The notes: generated by a model not told the origin, from the sequence alone. A DNA stretch of 64,000 bases from Gluconacetobacter tumulicola (GCF_014174215.1 NZ_JABEQL010000016.1:1-64000); one strand, 5' to 3'. Shown: positions 44,502-54,079, numbered from the stretch's first letter. A program made the numbers and translations.

Positions 44502-47395
44502 GCGTCGGCCCGCGCGTCGACGACGGCAACGCAGCGCAGGCACAGTTCGGGATGGTCCGCATGGCTCCCGACCTCGTCCAGCACCTTCCAGCAGCGGGCA
44601 CATTTATGCCCCGACGCCGCCGAGATGCTCGGCACGCCATGGGCACCCACCGCACCGCCGTCACGCGCCTCGCCCTCGGCTGCGCCGGAGAGGAAGATCG
44701 ACGCCGCCCCCGGCTCCACCGTGATCGACGCCTGCGACACGATGGCCAGTTCGCACCAATCGACATCGGCGAAGCGCCCGGCTTCTTCCTCCGACAGTTT
44801 CAGGTCCAGCGCGGCCTGAAGCGACGACCCCACGATGCCGCCACGCCGCGCGGCCTCGATCTCGGTCGTCACGACACGGCGCACGCCGCGGAGCGTCGCC
44901 CAGCGATCGGCCAGATCCGGGCGGATCCACTCTTCCGGCAGCGAAGGGAAGGATTGCAGATGGACGCTCTCCCCCTCGCCGAAACGCGCCGTCCAGGCTT
45001 CCTCGGCGGTAAAGACCAGCACCGGCGCCAGCCACGCGCACAGGCAGCGATGCAACTGGTCCAGCACCGTGCGCGCGGCCCGGCGGCGCAGGCTGTCGGT
45101 GCCGTCGCAATAGAGCGCATCCTTGCGCACGTCGAAATAGAAGGCCGACAGGTCGGTGGCGCAGAACCCGTGCAGGGCGGCATAGACGCCGACCCATTCA
45201 TGCGTCTTCACCGCACGGTCGATCTGCGCGCCCAGCTCGGTCAGGCGATGCAGCACCCATTGTTCCAGCTCGGGCATCTGCTCGTAGGGCACGCGCTCGG
45301 CATCGGTAAAGCCGTCCAGCGCGCCCAGCAGCCAGCGCAGCGTGTTGCGCAGCCGGCGATACAGCTCGCCCTGCTGCTTCAGGATCTCGTTGCCGATCCG
45401 CAGGTCTTCGTTGGTGTCGGAATTCATCACCCACAGGCGCAGGATGTCCGCACCCAGCGAGTCGTTCACGTCCTGCGGCGCCACGACATTGCCCAGCGAC
45501 TTGGACATCTTGCGGCCCTGCTCGTCGAGCACGAAGCCGTTGGTCACCAGCGCGCGATAGGGCGCAATCCCCCGCGTGCCCACACTTTCCAGCAGCGAGG
45601 ACTGGAACCAGCCGCGATGCTGGTCCGATCCTTCCAGATACAGGTCGGCCGGGAACGGCATGCCGTCGCGCCCCAGCACGAACGCATGGGTCGATCCGCT
45701 CTCGAACCACACATCGACGATATCGAAGACCTGCTCGTACTCGTCGGGGTTGCGTTCGTTGCCCAGGAACCGGCTGGCCGGGGCGCTGTACCACACATCC
45801 GCGCCCTCGGTGCGGAAGGCGTCCACGATGCGCTGCATCACCGCCGGGTCGCGCAGCACCTCGCCGCTCCGCTTCTCGACAAACACCGCAATCGGCACGC
45901 CCCATGCCCGCTGGCGGCTGATGCACCAGTCCGGGCGCCCGGCGACCATCGAAGTCAGGCGGTTGCGCGCCTGGGCCGGCACGAAGGTCACATCCTCCAG
46001 CGCCTTCAGAGCGCGGGTCCGCAACTCTCCCTCGCCATCCATGCGGATGAACCATTGCGGCGTGGCGCGATAGATCACCGGCGCCCGCGACCGCCAGGAA
46101 TGGGGATAGGAATGAACCAGCGTCGACCGCGCGACCAGCCCGGCCGGCGCCGCGCCGTCATTATTGGCCCGCTCCATCGCCTGCGTCAGGGCCGCGCAGA
46201 CCGGGTCGGCGGCCTTGAAGACATGCGCGCCGGCAAACAGCGGCACCCAGTCGGCATAGCGCCCATCATCCAGGACCAGTTCCGGGACCTCGACCCCATT
46301 CGCCACCGACAGGGCGAAATCGTCCTCGCCATGCGCCGGCGCCATGTGGACCAGACCGGTGCCGGCATCGGTGGTGACGAATTCGCCGCCCAGCAGCGGC
46401 ACGTCGAAATCATAGCCCTCGCCGCGCAGCGGATGGGCGCAGATCGCACCCGTCAGCGCCTCGCCCGGCATGGTGTAGAGCACGTAATGCTCGGTGATCC
46501 CGGCGGCGGCGCAGAACGGCGCAATCAGCGCCTCGGCCACCAGCAGGCAGGCCCCCGGCTCCAGCAGCGCGCTGTCGGTCACACCATCGACGCGCAGCAC
46601 CGCATAGGTGATCTCGGGCCCGAAGGCGATGGCGCGGTTGCCGGGGATGGTCCAGGGCGTGGTCGTCCAGATCACGGCCGAAACGTCCTGGAGCGCACGC
46701 GCCGGCGTGGGGTCGTGGATGAACGGGAACGCGACATGGATCGTGGTCGATTCATGGTCGCGATATTCGATTTCGGCCTCGGCGAGCGCCGTCTTCTCCA
46801 CCGGGCTCCACATCACCGGGCGCAGGCCGCGATAGAGCAGCCCGTTCAGCAGAAAGCGGCCGATTTCCTCGGCAATCGTCGCCTCCGAGGAAAAATCCAT
46901 CGTGGCATAGCGCTCGTCCCATTCGGCCTGCACACCCAGGCGGCGGAACTCGGCGGCCTGGATCTCGACCCATTTCGCGGCATAGGCCCGGCATTCGGCA
47001 CGGAACTGAAGAACCGGCACCGAATCCTTGTCGCGGCCGGACTTGCGATATTCCTCCTCGATCTTCCATTCGATCGGCAGGCCGTGGCAGTCCCAGCCGG
47101 GCCGGTAATGCACCGCGAAACCGGCCATGCGATGGGCACGGTTGACCACATCCTTCAGGATCTTGTTCAGCGCGTGGCCGATATGCAGATGGCCGTTCGC
47201 ATAAGGCGGCCCGTCATGCAGCATGAAGGACGGCCGGCCCTCGGCCCGCGCGCGCAGCAGCCCGTCCAGGCCGCTCGCCGCCCAGTGCGCCAGAATCTCC
47301 GGCTCCCGCTTCGGCAGGCTGCCCCGCATGGGGAAGCTGGTTTTCGGCAGGAATACCGTATCCCGATAGAGATCCTGTGACTTCGTCTCGGTCAT
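44498..47395 (-). CDS. ileS: Isoleucyl-tRNA synthetase
   Basis: 965 residues, class I. HIGH-type motif PPYANGHLHIGHALNK and KMSKS motif GRKMSKSLGN, with the CP1 editing insertion between them. The C-terminal zinc finger has HKCARCWK and LCLRCVAVV. ATG 47395 gives TETKSQDLYRDTVFLPKTSFPMRG, the usual start. Between ribF (149 bases upstream) and lspA, as in many proteobacteria. Confidence 0.97.
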   Translation of the reverse strand: MTETKSQDLYRDTVFLPKTSFPMRGSLPKREPEILAHWAASGLDGLLRARAEGRPSFMLHDGPPYANGHLHIGHALNKILKDVVNRAHRMAGFAVHYRPGWDCHGLPIEWKIEEEYRKSGRDKDSVPVLQFRAECRAYAAKWVEIQAAEFRRLGVQAEWDERYATMDFSSEATIAEEIGRFLLNGLLYRGLRPVMWSPVEKTALAEAEIEYRDHESTTIHVAFPFIHDPTPARALQDVSAVIWTTTPWTIPGNRAIAFGPEITYAVLRVDGVTDSALLEPGACLLVAEALIAPFCAAAGITEHYVLYTMPGEALTGAICAHPLRGEGYDFDVPLLGGEFVTTDAGTGLVHMAPAHGEDDFALSVANGVEVPELVLDDGRYADWVPLFAGAHVFKAADPVCAALTQAMERANNDGAAPAGLVARSTLVHSYPHSWRSRAPVIYRATPQWFIRMDGEGELRTRALKALEDVTFVPAQARNRLTSMVAGRPDWCISRQRAWGVPIAVFVEKRSGEVLRDPAVMQRIVDAFRTEGADVWYSAPASRFLGNERNPDEYEQVFDIVDVWFESGSTHAFVLGRDGMPFPADLYLEGSDQHRGWFQSSLLESVGTRGIAPYRALVTNGFVLDEQGRKMSKSLGNVVAPQDVNDSLGADILRLWVMNSDTNEDLRIGNEILKQQGELYRRLRNTLRWLLGALDGFTDAERVPYEQMPELEQWVLHRLTELGAQIDRAVKTHEWVGVYAALHGFCATDLSAFYFDVRKDALYCDGTDSLRRRAARTVLDQLHRCLCAWLAPVLVFTAEEAWTARFGEGESVHLQSFPSLPEEWIRPDLADRWATLRGVRRVVTTEIEAARRGGIVGSSLQAALDLKLSEEEAGRFADVDWCELAIVSQASITVEPGAASIFLSGAAEGEARDGGAVGAHGVPSISAASGHKCARCWKVLDEVGSHADHPELCLRCVAVVDARADA

Positions 47396-47544
47396 GACCC
47401 TGAATTTCTGACTGGCAACAATGGATAACGATGTGACGGGAGGATCATTCCCTCCCCTCGCGGCCCCAACCTTATGCGGAGCCGCACGGCGGATGGTCAA
47501 GCTCGGCCGCTCTCGCTCGCCGGCCCGCATCTTCGGTCAGGCCC

Positions 47545-48492
47545 TCAGGCGCCGGTCCGCGCCAGCCGGTCGAGATAGGCGCGGGCGGTCGCCGCATCCT
47601 CGGCGATCTGCGCCTTCAGCGCGTCCAGCCCGGCAAAGCGCCGCTCCTCGCGCAGCAGCGTATGCAGGGCGACCGACAGGGTCTGCCCGTACAGATCCCC
47701 CTCGAAATCCAGCAGATGGACTTCCAGCCGGCTCTCCTGCCCGTCATCGATGGTCGGCCGGCGGCCGATATTGGCGACACCCGGCCAGGTCCGGCCGTCC
47801 GGCAGCCGCACGGTCACGGCATAGACGCCGCGCGCCGGCTCCAGATGCCGGCCCAACGGCACGTTGGCCGTGGGAAAGCCCAGCAGCCGCCCGCGCTTGT
47901 CGCCATGCTGCACCACCCCCCGGATCGCCCACGGGCGCCCCAGTTCCTCGGCCGCGCGCTCGGAATAGCCGTCCTGCAACAGCCGGCGGATGCGCGTCGA
48001 GGAATAGGGCGCCCCCTCGTCGGCCAGTGCCGGCACGATGGTCATCCCGATCCCCAGCTCCTCGGCCCGCTCGGCCAGGAACGCGGCATTGCCGCCCCGG
48101 CGATGGCCGAAGGCGAAATCGGCCCCACAAGCCAGGTGACGCAGACCCAGCCCCTCCTGCAGTACATCGGTCACGAACCGCTCGGCGGTCATGGCGCTGA
48201 ACGCGGCATCGAAGGGAATCTGAAAGACATGGCGCACGCCCAGCGCGGACAGGGCCGCCAGCCGTTCCTCGGCCAGGGTCAGGCGAAAGGGCGGGTCCTG
48301 TGGGCGGAACAATTCGCGCGGATGAGGCTCGAACGTCACCACCGCCAGCCCCAGATCGGGCCGCGCCGTGTGCAGCGTATGCAGCAGATGGGCATGGCCC
48401 AGATGCACGCCGTCGAAATTGCCCAGCGCCGCCGCCATGCCCCGCGCCTCGGTGGGGATATGGCGCCAGCCGGTATGCAGATGCGCCCTCAT
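47545..48492 (-). CDS. ribF: Riboflavin kinase / FAD synthetase
   Basis: 315 residues. N-terminal adenylyltransferase (AALGNFDGVHLGHAHLL, ADFAFGHRRGGN, SSTRIRRLL) and C-terminal kinase (GRLLGFPTANVPL, GVANIGRRPTI). Makes FMN and FAD from riboflavin. ATG overlaps the mtnC stop by four bases. Confidence 0.96.
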   Translation of the reverse strand: MRAHLHTGWRHIPTEARGMAAALGNFDGVHLGHAHLLHTLHTARPDLGLAVVTFEPHPRELFRPQDPPFRLTLAEERLAALSALGVRHVFQIPFDAAFSAMTAERFVTDVLQEGLGLRHLACGADFAFGHRRGGNAAFLAERAEELGIGMTIVPALADEGAPYSSTRIRRLLQDGYSERAAEELGRPWAIRGVVQHGDKRGRLLGFPTANVPLGRHLEPARGVYAVTVRLPDGRTWPGVANIGRRPTIDDGQESRLEVHLLDFEGDLYGQTLSVALHTLLREERRFAGLDALKAQIAEDAATARAYLDRLARTGA

Positions 48493-49211
48493 GGCGTGTC
48501 AGGCAGGGCGAACAGACGCGCCACCTCGTCCAGCGTCGCGGCCACCGGGTGCGTATCGCCGGCGCGGGTGCCATCCTCCGGCCGGGCGAGCTGGCAGGTC
48601 CGCAGCCCCGCCGCCGCCGCCGCGTCCAGCTCGGCCACGATGTCGGACAGGAACAGGGTCCGCCCGGCCACCCAGCCGGCCTCGGCCAGAATCGCGCGAT
48701 AACTCTCCGCCTCGCGCTTGCCGCCGATCCGCAGGTCATGGAACCCGTCGAACAGGCCGCGCACGTCGCCCTCGGTCGTATGGCCATAGATCAGGCGCTG
48801 CGCCGCCTCCGAACCCGAGGAATAGACCGCCAGCCGCAGCCCGCCCGCATGCCAGCGCCGCAAGGCCGGCAGCACGTCGGGATACAGCGCGGCCCGCAAG
48901 GCGCCGGTGCGATAGCCCTCCGCCCATGCCAGCCCCTGCAACGCCTTCAGCGGGCCGATCTTCTCGTCCCGGTCCATCCAGGCGTTCAACTGCGCCAGCG
49001 GCGCCACGCCGGGCACCAGCGCCGCGATCTCGGCCACCGCCTCCCGCACCGCCGGCTCATCGCCGCGCGTGGCCAACAGCCCAGGCAAGGCCTCGCGGGC
49101 ATAGGGAAAGAGAACCTGATGCACGAAGGCGACCGGAATCGTCGTGCCTTCGATATCCAGCAGGACAGAGTCGATCCCGCCCGCCTGCGTCACCGCTTCC
49201 GCCACGATCAT
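48489..49211 (-). CDS. mtnC: Enolase-phosphatase E1 (methionine salvage)
   Basis: 240 residues, HAD family. Nucleophile motif VLLDIEGTTIPVAFV, then YSSGSEAAQRLIYGH and FLSDIVAELDAA. Converts diketo-methylthiopentyl phosphate to acireductone. Follows mtnD by seven bases and overlaps ribF. The start ATG 49211 gives MIVAEAVTQ. Confidence 0.94.
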   Translation of the reverse strand: MIVAEAVTQAGGIDSVLLDIEGTTIPVAFVHQVLFPYAREALPGLLATRGDEPAVREAVAEIAALVPGVAPLAQLNAWMDRDEKIGPLKALQGLAWAEGYRTGALRAALYPDVLPALRRWHAGGLRLAVYSSGSEAAQRLIYGHTTEGDVRGLFDGFHDLRIGGKREAESYRAILAEAGWVAGRTLFLSDIVAELDAAAAAGLRTCQLARPEDGTRAGDTHPVAATLDEVARLFALPDTP

Positions 49212-49218
49212 CCGCTCC

Positions 49219-49758
49219 TCAGGCCGCCGGAAAGCGCTGGGCGATATCGTCGCCCGTATATTGGGCAATCCAGCCGGTCTTGTCGGTAAAGACCCGCAAC
49301 GCCACGACATCGGGCTCCATCCCGGCATCGAACCAGTGCGGAATGCCGGCAGGGACCGAAATCAGGTCGCCCGCGACGCAATGCACGTCATAGACGCTGC
49401 CCCCAACATGCAGCACGAAATTGCCCCAGCCATGGACGAAGAACCGAACCTCGTCCTCGCTGTGGATATGTTCCGACAGGAACTTCGCCCGCAATTCGGC
49501 CAGGTTCGGCGTCCGGGTGGTAATCCGCACCACATCGGCCGAACCCGCCCCGGTCACACCCATCAGCTCGTCCAGATAGGGGCGATAGGCCTCCAGCACC
49601 AACTCGGGCGCGGCATCGGGCGCCGGCACCACCGGGCTGTTCCAGCGTTCGAAACGCACGCCAATGCCCCGCAGCGTATCGGCAATCTCCGGCGCGCTCT
49701 CGGTACGCAGCACGATATGCTCCGGATCGTCGTCGCGATAGACGGTCAGGCGACTCAT
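49219..49758 (-). CDS. mtnD: Acireductone dioxygenase
   Basis: 179-residue cupin. Metal ligands in SEHIHSEDEVRFFV (two His and Glu) and the distal His in SVPAGIPHWFD. Oxidises acireductone to the keto acid precursor of methionine (iron form). Overlaps mtnB by four bases. Confidence 0.95.
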   Translation of the reverse strand: MSRLTVYRDDDPEHIVLRTESAPEIADTLRGIGVRFERWNSPVVPAPDAAPELVLEAYRPYLDELMGVTGAGSADVVRITTRTPNLAELRAKFLSEHIHSEDEVRFFVHGWGNFVLHVGGSVYDVHCVAGDLISVPAGIPHWFDAGMEPDVVALRVFTDKTGWIAQYTGDDIAQRFPAA

Positions 49759-50381
49759 CGGCGGAGCTTCCTCTTTTCCAGTTCGCAGGCCAGCAGGAAT
49801 TCCAGCCCCTCCAGCCGCGCCAGCGCCACATCCATCGTGGGGCCCCACACATACACGCCGTGGCCGCGAATCACGTAGCCCGCCGGCATCCGCCCCAGAT
49901 CGGGCGCCACCACCGTACACAGCCGCGCAATGTCCTGGTCGTTGTCGAACACCGGCACGCGCACGCTGGCCTCGTGGGTGGTCTGCCCCTCGAACACCTT
50001 CTGGACCTCATAGTCCGCCAGGATGATCGCGCCATCCGTCGCCACCATCGACAGCACGGTCGAGGCGACGGAATGGCCATGCAGCACCGCCCCGATGGCC
50101 GGATCATGCGCGTAGAGCTGGCAATGCAGCAGGGTCTCGGCACTGGGCCGGTCGCCGGCATGCATGGCCCTGCCATCCATCCCGACCTCGATCACGCCGT
50201 CCGGGGTCAGGAAGCCCTTGTGCCCGCCCGACCGCGTGATCGCGATCCGCCCGTCCGGCAGGCGGCGGCTGATATTGCCGGCCGTGGCCGGCACCCAGCC
50301 GAACCGGTCCATCCGCCGGCCGGCGCCGATGATGTCCTGCACCGCGTCGACCCACAGATCGGTCGTCGTCATCTGGTCCAT
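49755..50381 (-). CDS. mtnB: Methylthioribulose-1-phosphate dehydratase
   Basis: 208 residues, class II aldolase fold. Zinc His residues in LHGHSVAST and IRGHGVYVWG; WVPATAGNISRRL is the family opening. With mtnD and mtnC it forms the late methionine-salvage steps. mtnA and mtnK are absent from the window, so earlier steps are encoded elsewhere. Confidence 0.93.
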   Translation of the reverse strand: MDQMTTTDLWVDAVQDIIGAGRRMDRFGWVPATAGNISRRLPDGRIAITRSGGHKGFLTPDGVIEVGMDGRAMHAGDRPSAETLLHCQLYAHDPAIGAVLHGHSVASTVLSMVATDGAIILADYEVQKVFEGQTTHEASVRVPVFDNDQDIARLCTVVAPDLGRMPAGYVIRGHGVYVWGPTMDVALARLEGLEFLLACELEKRKLRR

Positions 50382-50420
50382 ATCGTCACATGATCCCGAA
50401 TCGTTCGCCCGGCCACAGGC

Positions 50421-50687
50421 TCAGGGGGTCGAAGACCCTGACGGACGGCTCGATGCCGAGAAGCTGGCATCGCGCTGCGCACCGGTCGCCGGCCCCGGCG
50501 GGGCGATATGCCCGCCCGATCCGCTATTCGCGTTTTCCATGCTCTCGTCGTCGGCCATGTTCTTCTTGAACGATTTCACGCCGCGCGCGACATCGCCCAT
50601 CAGCGTGCTGATCTTGCCGCCGCCACCGAACAGGACCAGCACCACCGCCAGAACGATCAGCCAGTGCCAGATGCTCAAGCTACCCAT
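50421..50687 (-). CDS. tatA: Twin-arginine translocase subunit TatA/E
   Basis: 88 residues. One transmembrane helix ([20 protein letters not shown]), FGGGGKIS hinge and an amphipathic helix ([20 protein letters not shown]), then a disordered Gly/Ser-rich tail. Forms the pore of the Tat pathway. GAGGG precedes the ATG. tatB and tatC are not adjacent; it sits 39 bases before mtnB. Confidence 0.93.
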   Translation of the reverse strand: MGSLSIWHWLIVLAVVLVLFGGGGKISTLMGDVARGVKSFKKNMADDESMENANSGSGGHIAPPGPATGAQRDASFSASSRPSGSSTP

Positions 50688-50831
50688 AACACACACCCTC
50701 GTTTCCGCGCCTTGGCGCCGTCGGCTTCGGGGCCGACACCGGCCGTCCCGACAATTCCGACATGACATGGACCCCGATATGACATGGAACCGGGAGGCCC
50801 ACCATGCAAGCGCCGCCTGCCCCGCGCCCGG

Positions 50832-51323
50832 TCACGCGTCTGGCGACGGACGATCCGGCAGATCGCGCGAGATGAACCCATATGTGGGATAGACGCTTTT
50901 ACCCAGGCTGTGAACCGGCTGCCACCACACCCTGACCGCCGACCAGTCATTGGCCTGCGAGACATCGACCACCGGAATGCCATGATCGATACGCCCCGGC
51001 ACCCAGTTCGCCTGATCGACCAGGATCGCCCGCGACCCGCGCACCTGCCGCACGACCGAGACATGCCCGTCCGGCAACCGGTGGGTGGAGCGGAACACCA
51101 GCACCTCGCCCGGCGCGGGCACATGCGTATGCGCATACGCGCCTTCCGACTGCCGCCACCAGCCGGCGGCGGCGCCGTTCAGCCGCAACCCGGTGACCGA
51201 GCGGGCATAGGGCGCGCACTGCACTGACCCATTCCAGCCACGGCCGCTTCCGCCCCCACAGGCCGCCAGCGGCAGCAGGCCGCACAGCATCAGCCCGCGC
51301 GCAACCCATCCCCCGGCCCTCAC
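50832..51323 (-). CDS. CHAP-domain lipoprotein (peptidoglycan hydrolase-like)
   Basis: 163 residues. Lipobox LLPLAACGGG; the CHAP/NlpC-type fold shows Cys in GSVQCAPYARSV, His in PDGHVSVVRQVRG and Asn in DQANWVPG. Such enzymes cleave peptidoglycan amide or peptide bonds. The start GTG 51323 overlaps the recX stop by four bases. A true hydrolase rather than inactive form is likely because the triad is intact. Confidence 0.75.
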   Translation of the reverse strand: MRAGGWVARGLMLCGLLPLAACGGGSGRGWNGSVQCAPYARSVTGLRLNGAAAGWWRQSEGAYAHTHVPAPGEVLVFRSTHRLPDGHVSVVRQVRGSRAILVDQANWVPGRIDHGIPVVDVSQANDWSAVRVWWQPVHSLGKSVYPTYGFISRDLPDRPSPDA

Positions 51324-52003
51324 GCCGATTTCATCCGGATAATCCGGTCCTCGGCTTCCTTGGGGTCCATGTCCAACGCCGCCTCGGCCGTCGCGCGGCC
51401 GAACCCGGCCCGGGCCATGGCATCCAGCGCCTTGCGGCGCCGCACCGCCCATTCGTCGCCCGATACTGCGTCCTCGCCCCCTTCCGGGACGGGGGCAAAG
51501 GGCCCGACGCGGCGCCGGCGCGCAAAGATCAGGGCCGCCGCCAGCTCCATCTCCTGCCCGTCCAGCCCGCGCTCCCCCAGCGCCTCATCCAGCACGGTGC
51601 CGACAATGTCCGCCTCCACCCCTCGCGCCGCCAGATGCGCCTGCACCGCGCGGCGCGACCGGCCGGAGCGCGTCAGCGACCGGGCGCGCGACCCGGCGAA
51701 CGCCGCGTCATCCACCGCCCCCAGGGCCACCATTTCCGCCACCACCTGTTCGATCACCGCGCCCAGCGGCGCGGCCCGGGCTTCCACATCTTCCGACAGT
51801 TCGCCACCCTCGACGGCGCGCCGGGTCCAGCGCTGCACGCGGCGCTCCAGCACCTGCGTCAAACCGGCGCGCGTGGTGCCGAAACGGGCCAGATGCGCCA
51901 GGGCGGTCGCGCGCAGGGATGCGCGATCCGGCACCGGCCCGGCCACCCGGCGCCCACCCGCTGTCGTTCCACGTGCGGCCTGATCGTTCATGCGAACGAT
52001 CAT
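51320..52003 (-). CDS. recX: RecX-family RecA regulator
   Basis: 227 residues, Arg/Ala-rich, repeated helical triplets (SLRATALAHLARFGTT, RSRRAVQAHLAARGVEADIV, VRRRKALDAMARAGFGRATAEAAL), as in RecX, which inhibits RecA filaments. Longer than enterobacterial RecX, as usual in alphaproteobacteria. ATG 51991 is an alternative start. recA is not in the window. Confidence 0.85.
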   Translation of the reverse strand: MIVRMNDQAARGTTAGGRRVAGPVPDRASLRATALAHLARFGTTRAGLTQVLERRVQRWTRRAVEGGELSEDVEARAAPLGAVIEQVVAEMVALGAVDDAAFAGSRARSLTRSGRSRRAVQAHLAARGVEADIVGTVLDEALGERGLDGQEMELAAALIFARRRRVGPFAPVPEGGEDAVSGDEWAVRRRKALDAMARAGFGRATAEAALDMDPKEAEDRIIRMKSA

Positions 52004-52080
52004 GCCATAAAATGTCGGGAATCGCGATAGTTACGTATCGCAAGTGACGTATCGCAGGGGGGCATCCCGCAACCGCGCTG

Positions 52081-52677
52081 TCAGGTCGGGCGACCGAATG
52101 CCTTCAGATGCAGCCGTTCGCCATTGGCGCGGCCGCCATCCACCATCGGGTCCAGCGCCATCACGCGCTGCCAGGCCCGCTCGGCCGCCTGCCAGTCGCC
52201 ACGCTGCTCTTCGACCGCCGACAGCAGCCGCCAGGCCACCGCATCCTGCCCGTCGCGCTGCAAGGCCACCCCCAGATCGGCGATCGCCCCGGTCAGGTCC
52301 CGCGCCGCCAGCCGCGCCTGCGCCCGGTCGCGCCACAGGATCGCGACATCGGGTTGCAGCACCAGCGCATCATCCAGATCCTCGACCGCACCCAGCGCCT
52401 TGCCGTCGGCCAGATGCGCCATGGCCCCCCGTTGCAGCAGGCGCGTGGTGGGCGAGAGCGCATGCCGCCGCGCCCGCTCCAGACGCGCCTCCAGATCGGC
52501 CGCCGCAGCGCGCGAGGTCGCGGCCGCCAGCTGGGCCGTCAGGGCGGACAGGTCCGGAGTCGAAGCCGGGCCGGACTGCGCCGGATGCCCCGCGCCAGGC
52601 GCCTCATGCGCCGGCGCGGCAGGCGCATCGGCCCATGCCGGCATCGCGCCGCCCAGCCACAGCAGCGCCGCCACCAT
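52081..52677 (-). CDS. Exported TPR-like protein
   Basis: 198 residues. A short signal peptide (MVAALLWLGGAMPAWA) and then helical pairs with TPR spacing (RLLQRGAMAHLADGKALGAVEDLDDAL, LWRDRAQARLAARDLTGAIADL, AVAWRLLSAVEEQRGDWQAAERAW). I start at ATG 52677 because it gives the signal peptide and lies past a strong hairpin; ATG 52782, directly after the rpmJ stop, is possible but would bury the hairpin in the coding region. A scaffold role in the periplasm is likely; partners unknown. Confidence 0.7.
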   Translation of the reverse strand: MVAALLWLGGAMPAWADAPAAPAHEAPGAGHPAQSGPASTPDLSALTAQLAAATSRAAAADLEARLERARRHALSPTTRLLQRGAMAHLADGKALGAVEDLDDALVLQPDVAILWRDRAQARLAARDLTGAIADLGVALQRDGQDAVAWRLLSAVEEQRGDWQAAERAWQRVMALDPMVDGGRANGERLHLKAFGRPT

Positions 52678-52687
52678 GGCACGTACG

Positions 52688-52741
52688 CGCGAAAACCCGC
52701 GCCAACCACCCGCAATGCGGGGGCGGGCACGGGTTTTCGCG
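52688..52741 (-). terminator. Long hairpin after rpmJ
   Basis: 16-base arms CGCGAAAACCCGCGCC and its near complement, with an inner stem of CCCGC/GCGGG. Sits 42 bases after the rpmJ stop. No T run follows, so a stability or attenuation role is also possible. Confidence 0.55.
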
Positions 52742-52782
52742 TCACCAAAAAAGAACGGTACGGCCAAGGCCGTCCGCGACAT

Positions 52783-52908
52783 TCAGCCCTGGCGGGCCTT
52801 CATGCGGGGGTTCTTCTTGTTGATGACATAGACCTTGCCATGACGACGGACCACACGGCAGTCCTTGTCACGAACCTTGGCCGACTTCAGGCTGTTTCTG
52901 ATCTTCAT
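52783..52908 (-). CDS. rpmJ: Ribosomal protein bL36
   Basis: 41 residues, Lys/Arg-rich: opens [17 protein letters not shown], continues [15 protein letters not shown] and ends NPRMKARQG, the standard alphaproteobacterial form. It has a single Cys and so lacks the zinc ribbon of four-ligand L36 proteins. Too short for many gene finders. The start of the following TPR gene lies after a long hairpin. Confidence 0.96.
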   Translation of the reverse strand: MKIRNSLKSAKVRDKDCRVVRRHGKVYVINKKNPRMKARQG

Positions 52909-53015
52909 GACCCGACCCTCACTGGCGGCGGTAAACCGCGAAGACGGGCCGAATACCGGGCGAGCGGCCCCGAGTCAACCATGCAGCCCCTTTTCCGCCC
53001 TTCCAGACGGCATTT

Positions 53016-53948
53016 TCACCCCACCGCCGGCACGCCCAGCGCCGGCGGCCGGACATGCGGGGCCAGCAGTCGGAACTCGCCCGCGCGGGGCGAACGGGCC
53101 CGCCAGCCCAGCCCGATGGTGCGCCAGGCCTGGCACCCCGTCACCGGCCGCACGGCCACCGGAAGGTCGCGCAGAATGCCCGACTCCACGGCCAGGCGCG
53201 GCAACAGCGCGATCCCCAGCCCCTCCGCCACCATCTCGACCAGTGTATAGAGCGAGGTCACGACGAATTCCTCCTCGCCATCCGTGCTGGTCCAGCCCCG
53301 CTCCTGCCGGCACAGCGCCAGGGTCTGGTCGCGCAGGCAATGCCCGTCTTCCAGCAGCACCATCCGCTCGCCCGCAATGCGCTCCACCGGAATCGACTCC
53401 AGCGCCGTCAGCGGATGATTGGCCGGCAGCACCAGCATGAACTCGTCCCGCCACAGCGGCAGCGTCTCCGCCCCCTCGCACGGGCAGGGCATGGCCAGCA
53501 GCACCAGGTCCAGCCGGCCCAGGGCCAGCTTGTCCAGCACATTGCCCGTCAGGTCCTCGTTCACCGACAGGCGGATCTGCGGAAAATGCCGCCGCAGCCG
53601 CGCAACCAGCCCCGGCACCACAAAAGGCCCGATGGTCGGGATCACCCCGATCCGCAGCAGCCCCGTCATCGGCACGCGCGAGGCATCGGCCACATCCTGC
53701 ACCCCCTGCAGGGCCTCCAGCGCAAATCGCGCCCGTGCGGCAACCTCGTCCCCGATAGGGGTAAAGACCACGCGCTTGCCGACATTCCGGTCCAGCAGTT
53801 GAATATCGAGCTGCCGCTCCAGCGCCAGGATGCCGGCCGACAGCGTGGATTGCGTCACCGCGCAGGCCTGGGCGGCACGGCCGAAATGCCGCAGTTCCGC
53901 CAGCGTGATCAGATAGCGCAGTTGCTGCGCGGAAGGCAGTGGCGTCAT
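53016..53948 (-). CDS. oxyR: Peroxide-sensing regulator OxyR
   Basis: 310 residues, LysR family. Helix-turn-helix LAELRHFGRAAQACAVTQSTLSAGI; the redox cysteines are Cys204 and Cys213 in LLEDGHCLRDQTLALC, with the same nine-residue spacing as E. coli OxyR. Divergent from ahpC, its expected target. A short dyad (ATCGA/TCGAT, 53947-53961) at its start might be part of the operator. Confidence 0.95.
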   Translation of the reverse strand: MTPLPSAQQLRYLITLAELRHFGRAAQACAVTQSTLSAGILALERQLDIQLLDRNVGKRVVFTPIGDEVAARARFALEALQGVQDVADASRVPMTGLLRIGVIPTIGPFVVPGLVARLRRHFPQIRLSVNEDLTGNVLDKLALGRLDLVLLAMPCPCEGAETLPLWRDEFMLVLPANHPLTALESIPVERIAGERMVLLEDGHCLRDQTLALCRQERGWTSTDGEEEFVVTSLYTLVEMVAEGLGIALLPRLAVESGILRDLPVAVRPVTGCQAWRTIGLGWRARSPRAGEFRLLAPHVRPPALGVPAVG

Positions 53949-54079
53949 CGATTAGTTCGATCATCCAGATATAAATTATTCATTGGCATGATATCGACTT
54001 CGGAGCCATAGATACAACCCATGCCGTGACCGCCTGGTGTGGCCACGGTCACGACCACCTCTACAAGGGAGCAAAACCG

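Noticed and set aside
44552-47380. Very long plus-strand open frame opposite ileS
   Set aside because: ileS has intact HIGH, KMSKS and zinc motifs; the opposite frame is a GC-driven artefact rich in Arg, Gln and His.
51980-52010. GTTC-N4-GAAC symmetry at the recX start as an SOS box
   Set aside because: Alphaproteobacterial LexA sites are direct repeats (GTTC-N7-GTTC), and this spacing and symmetry do not fit.
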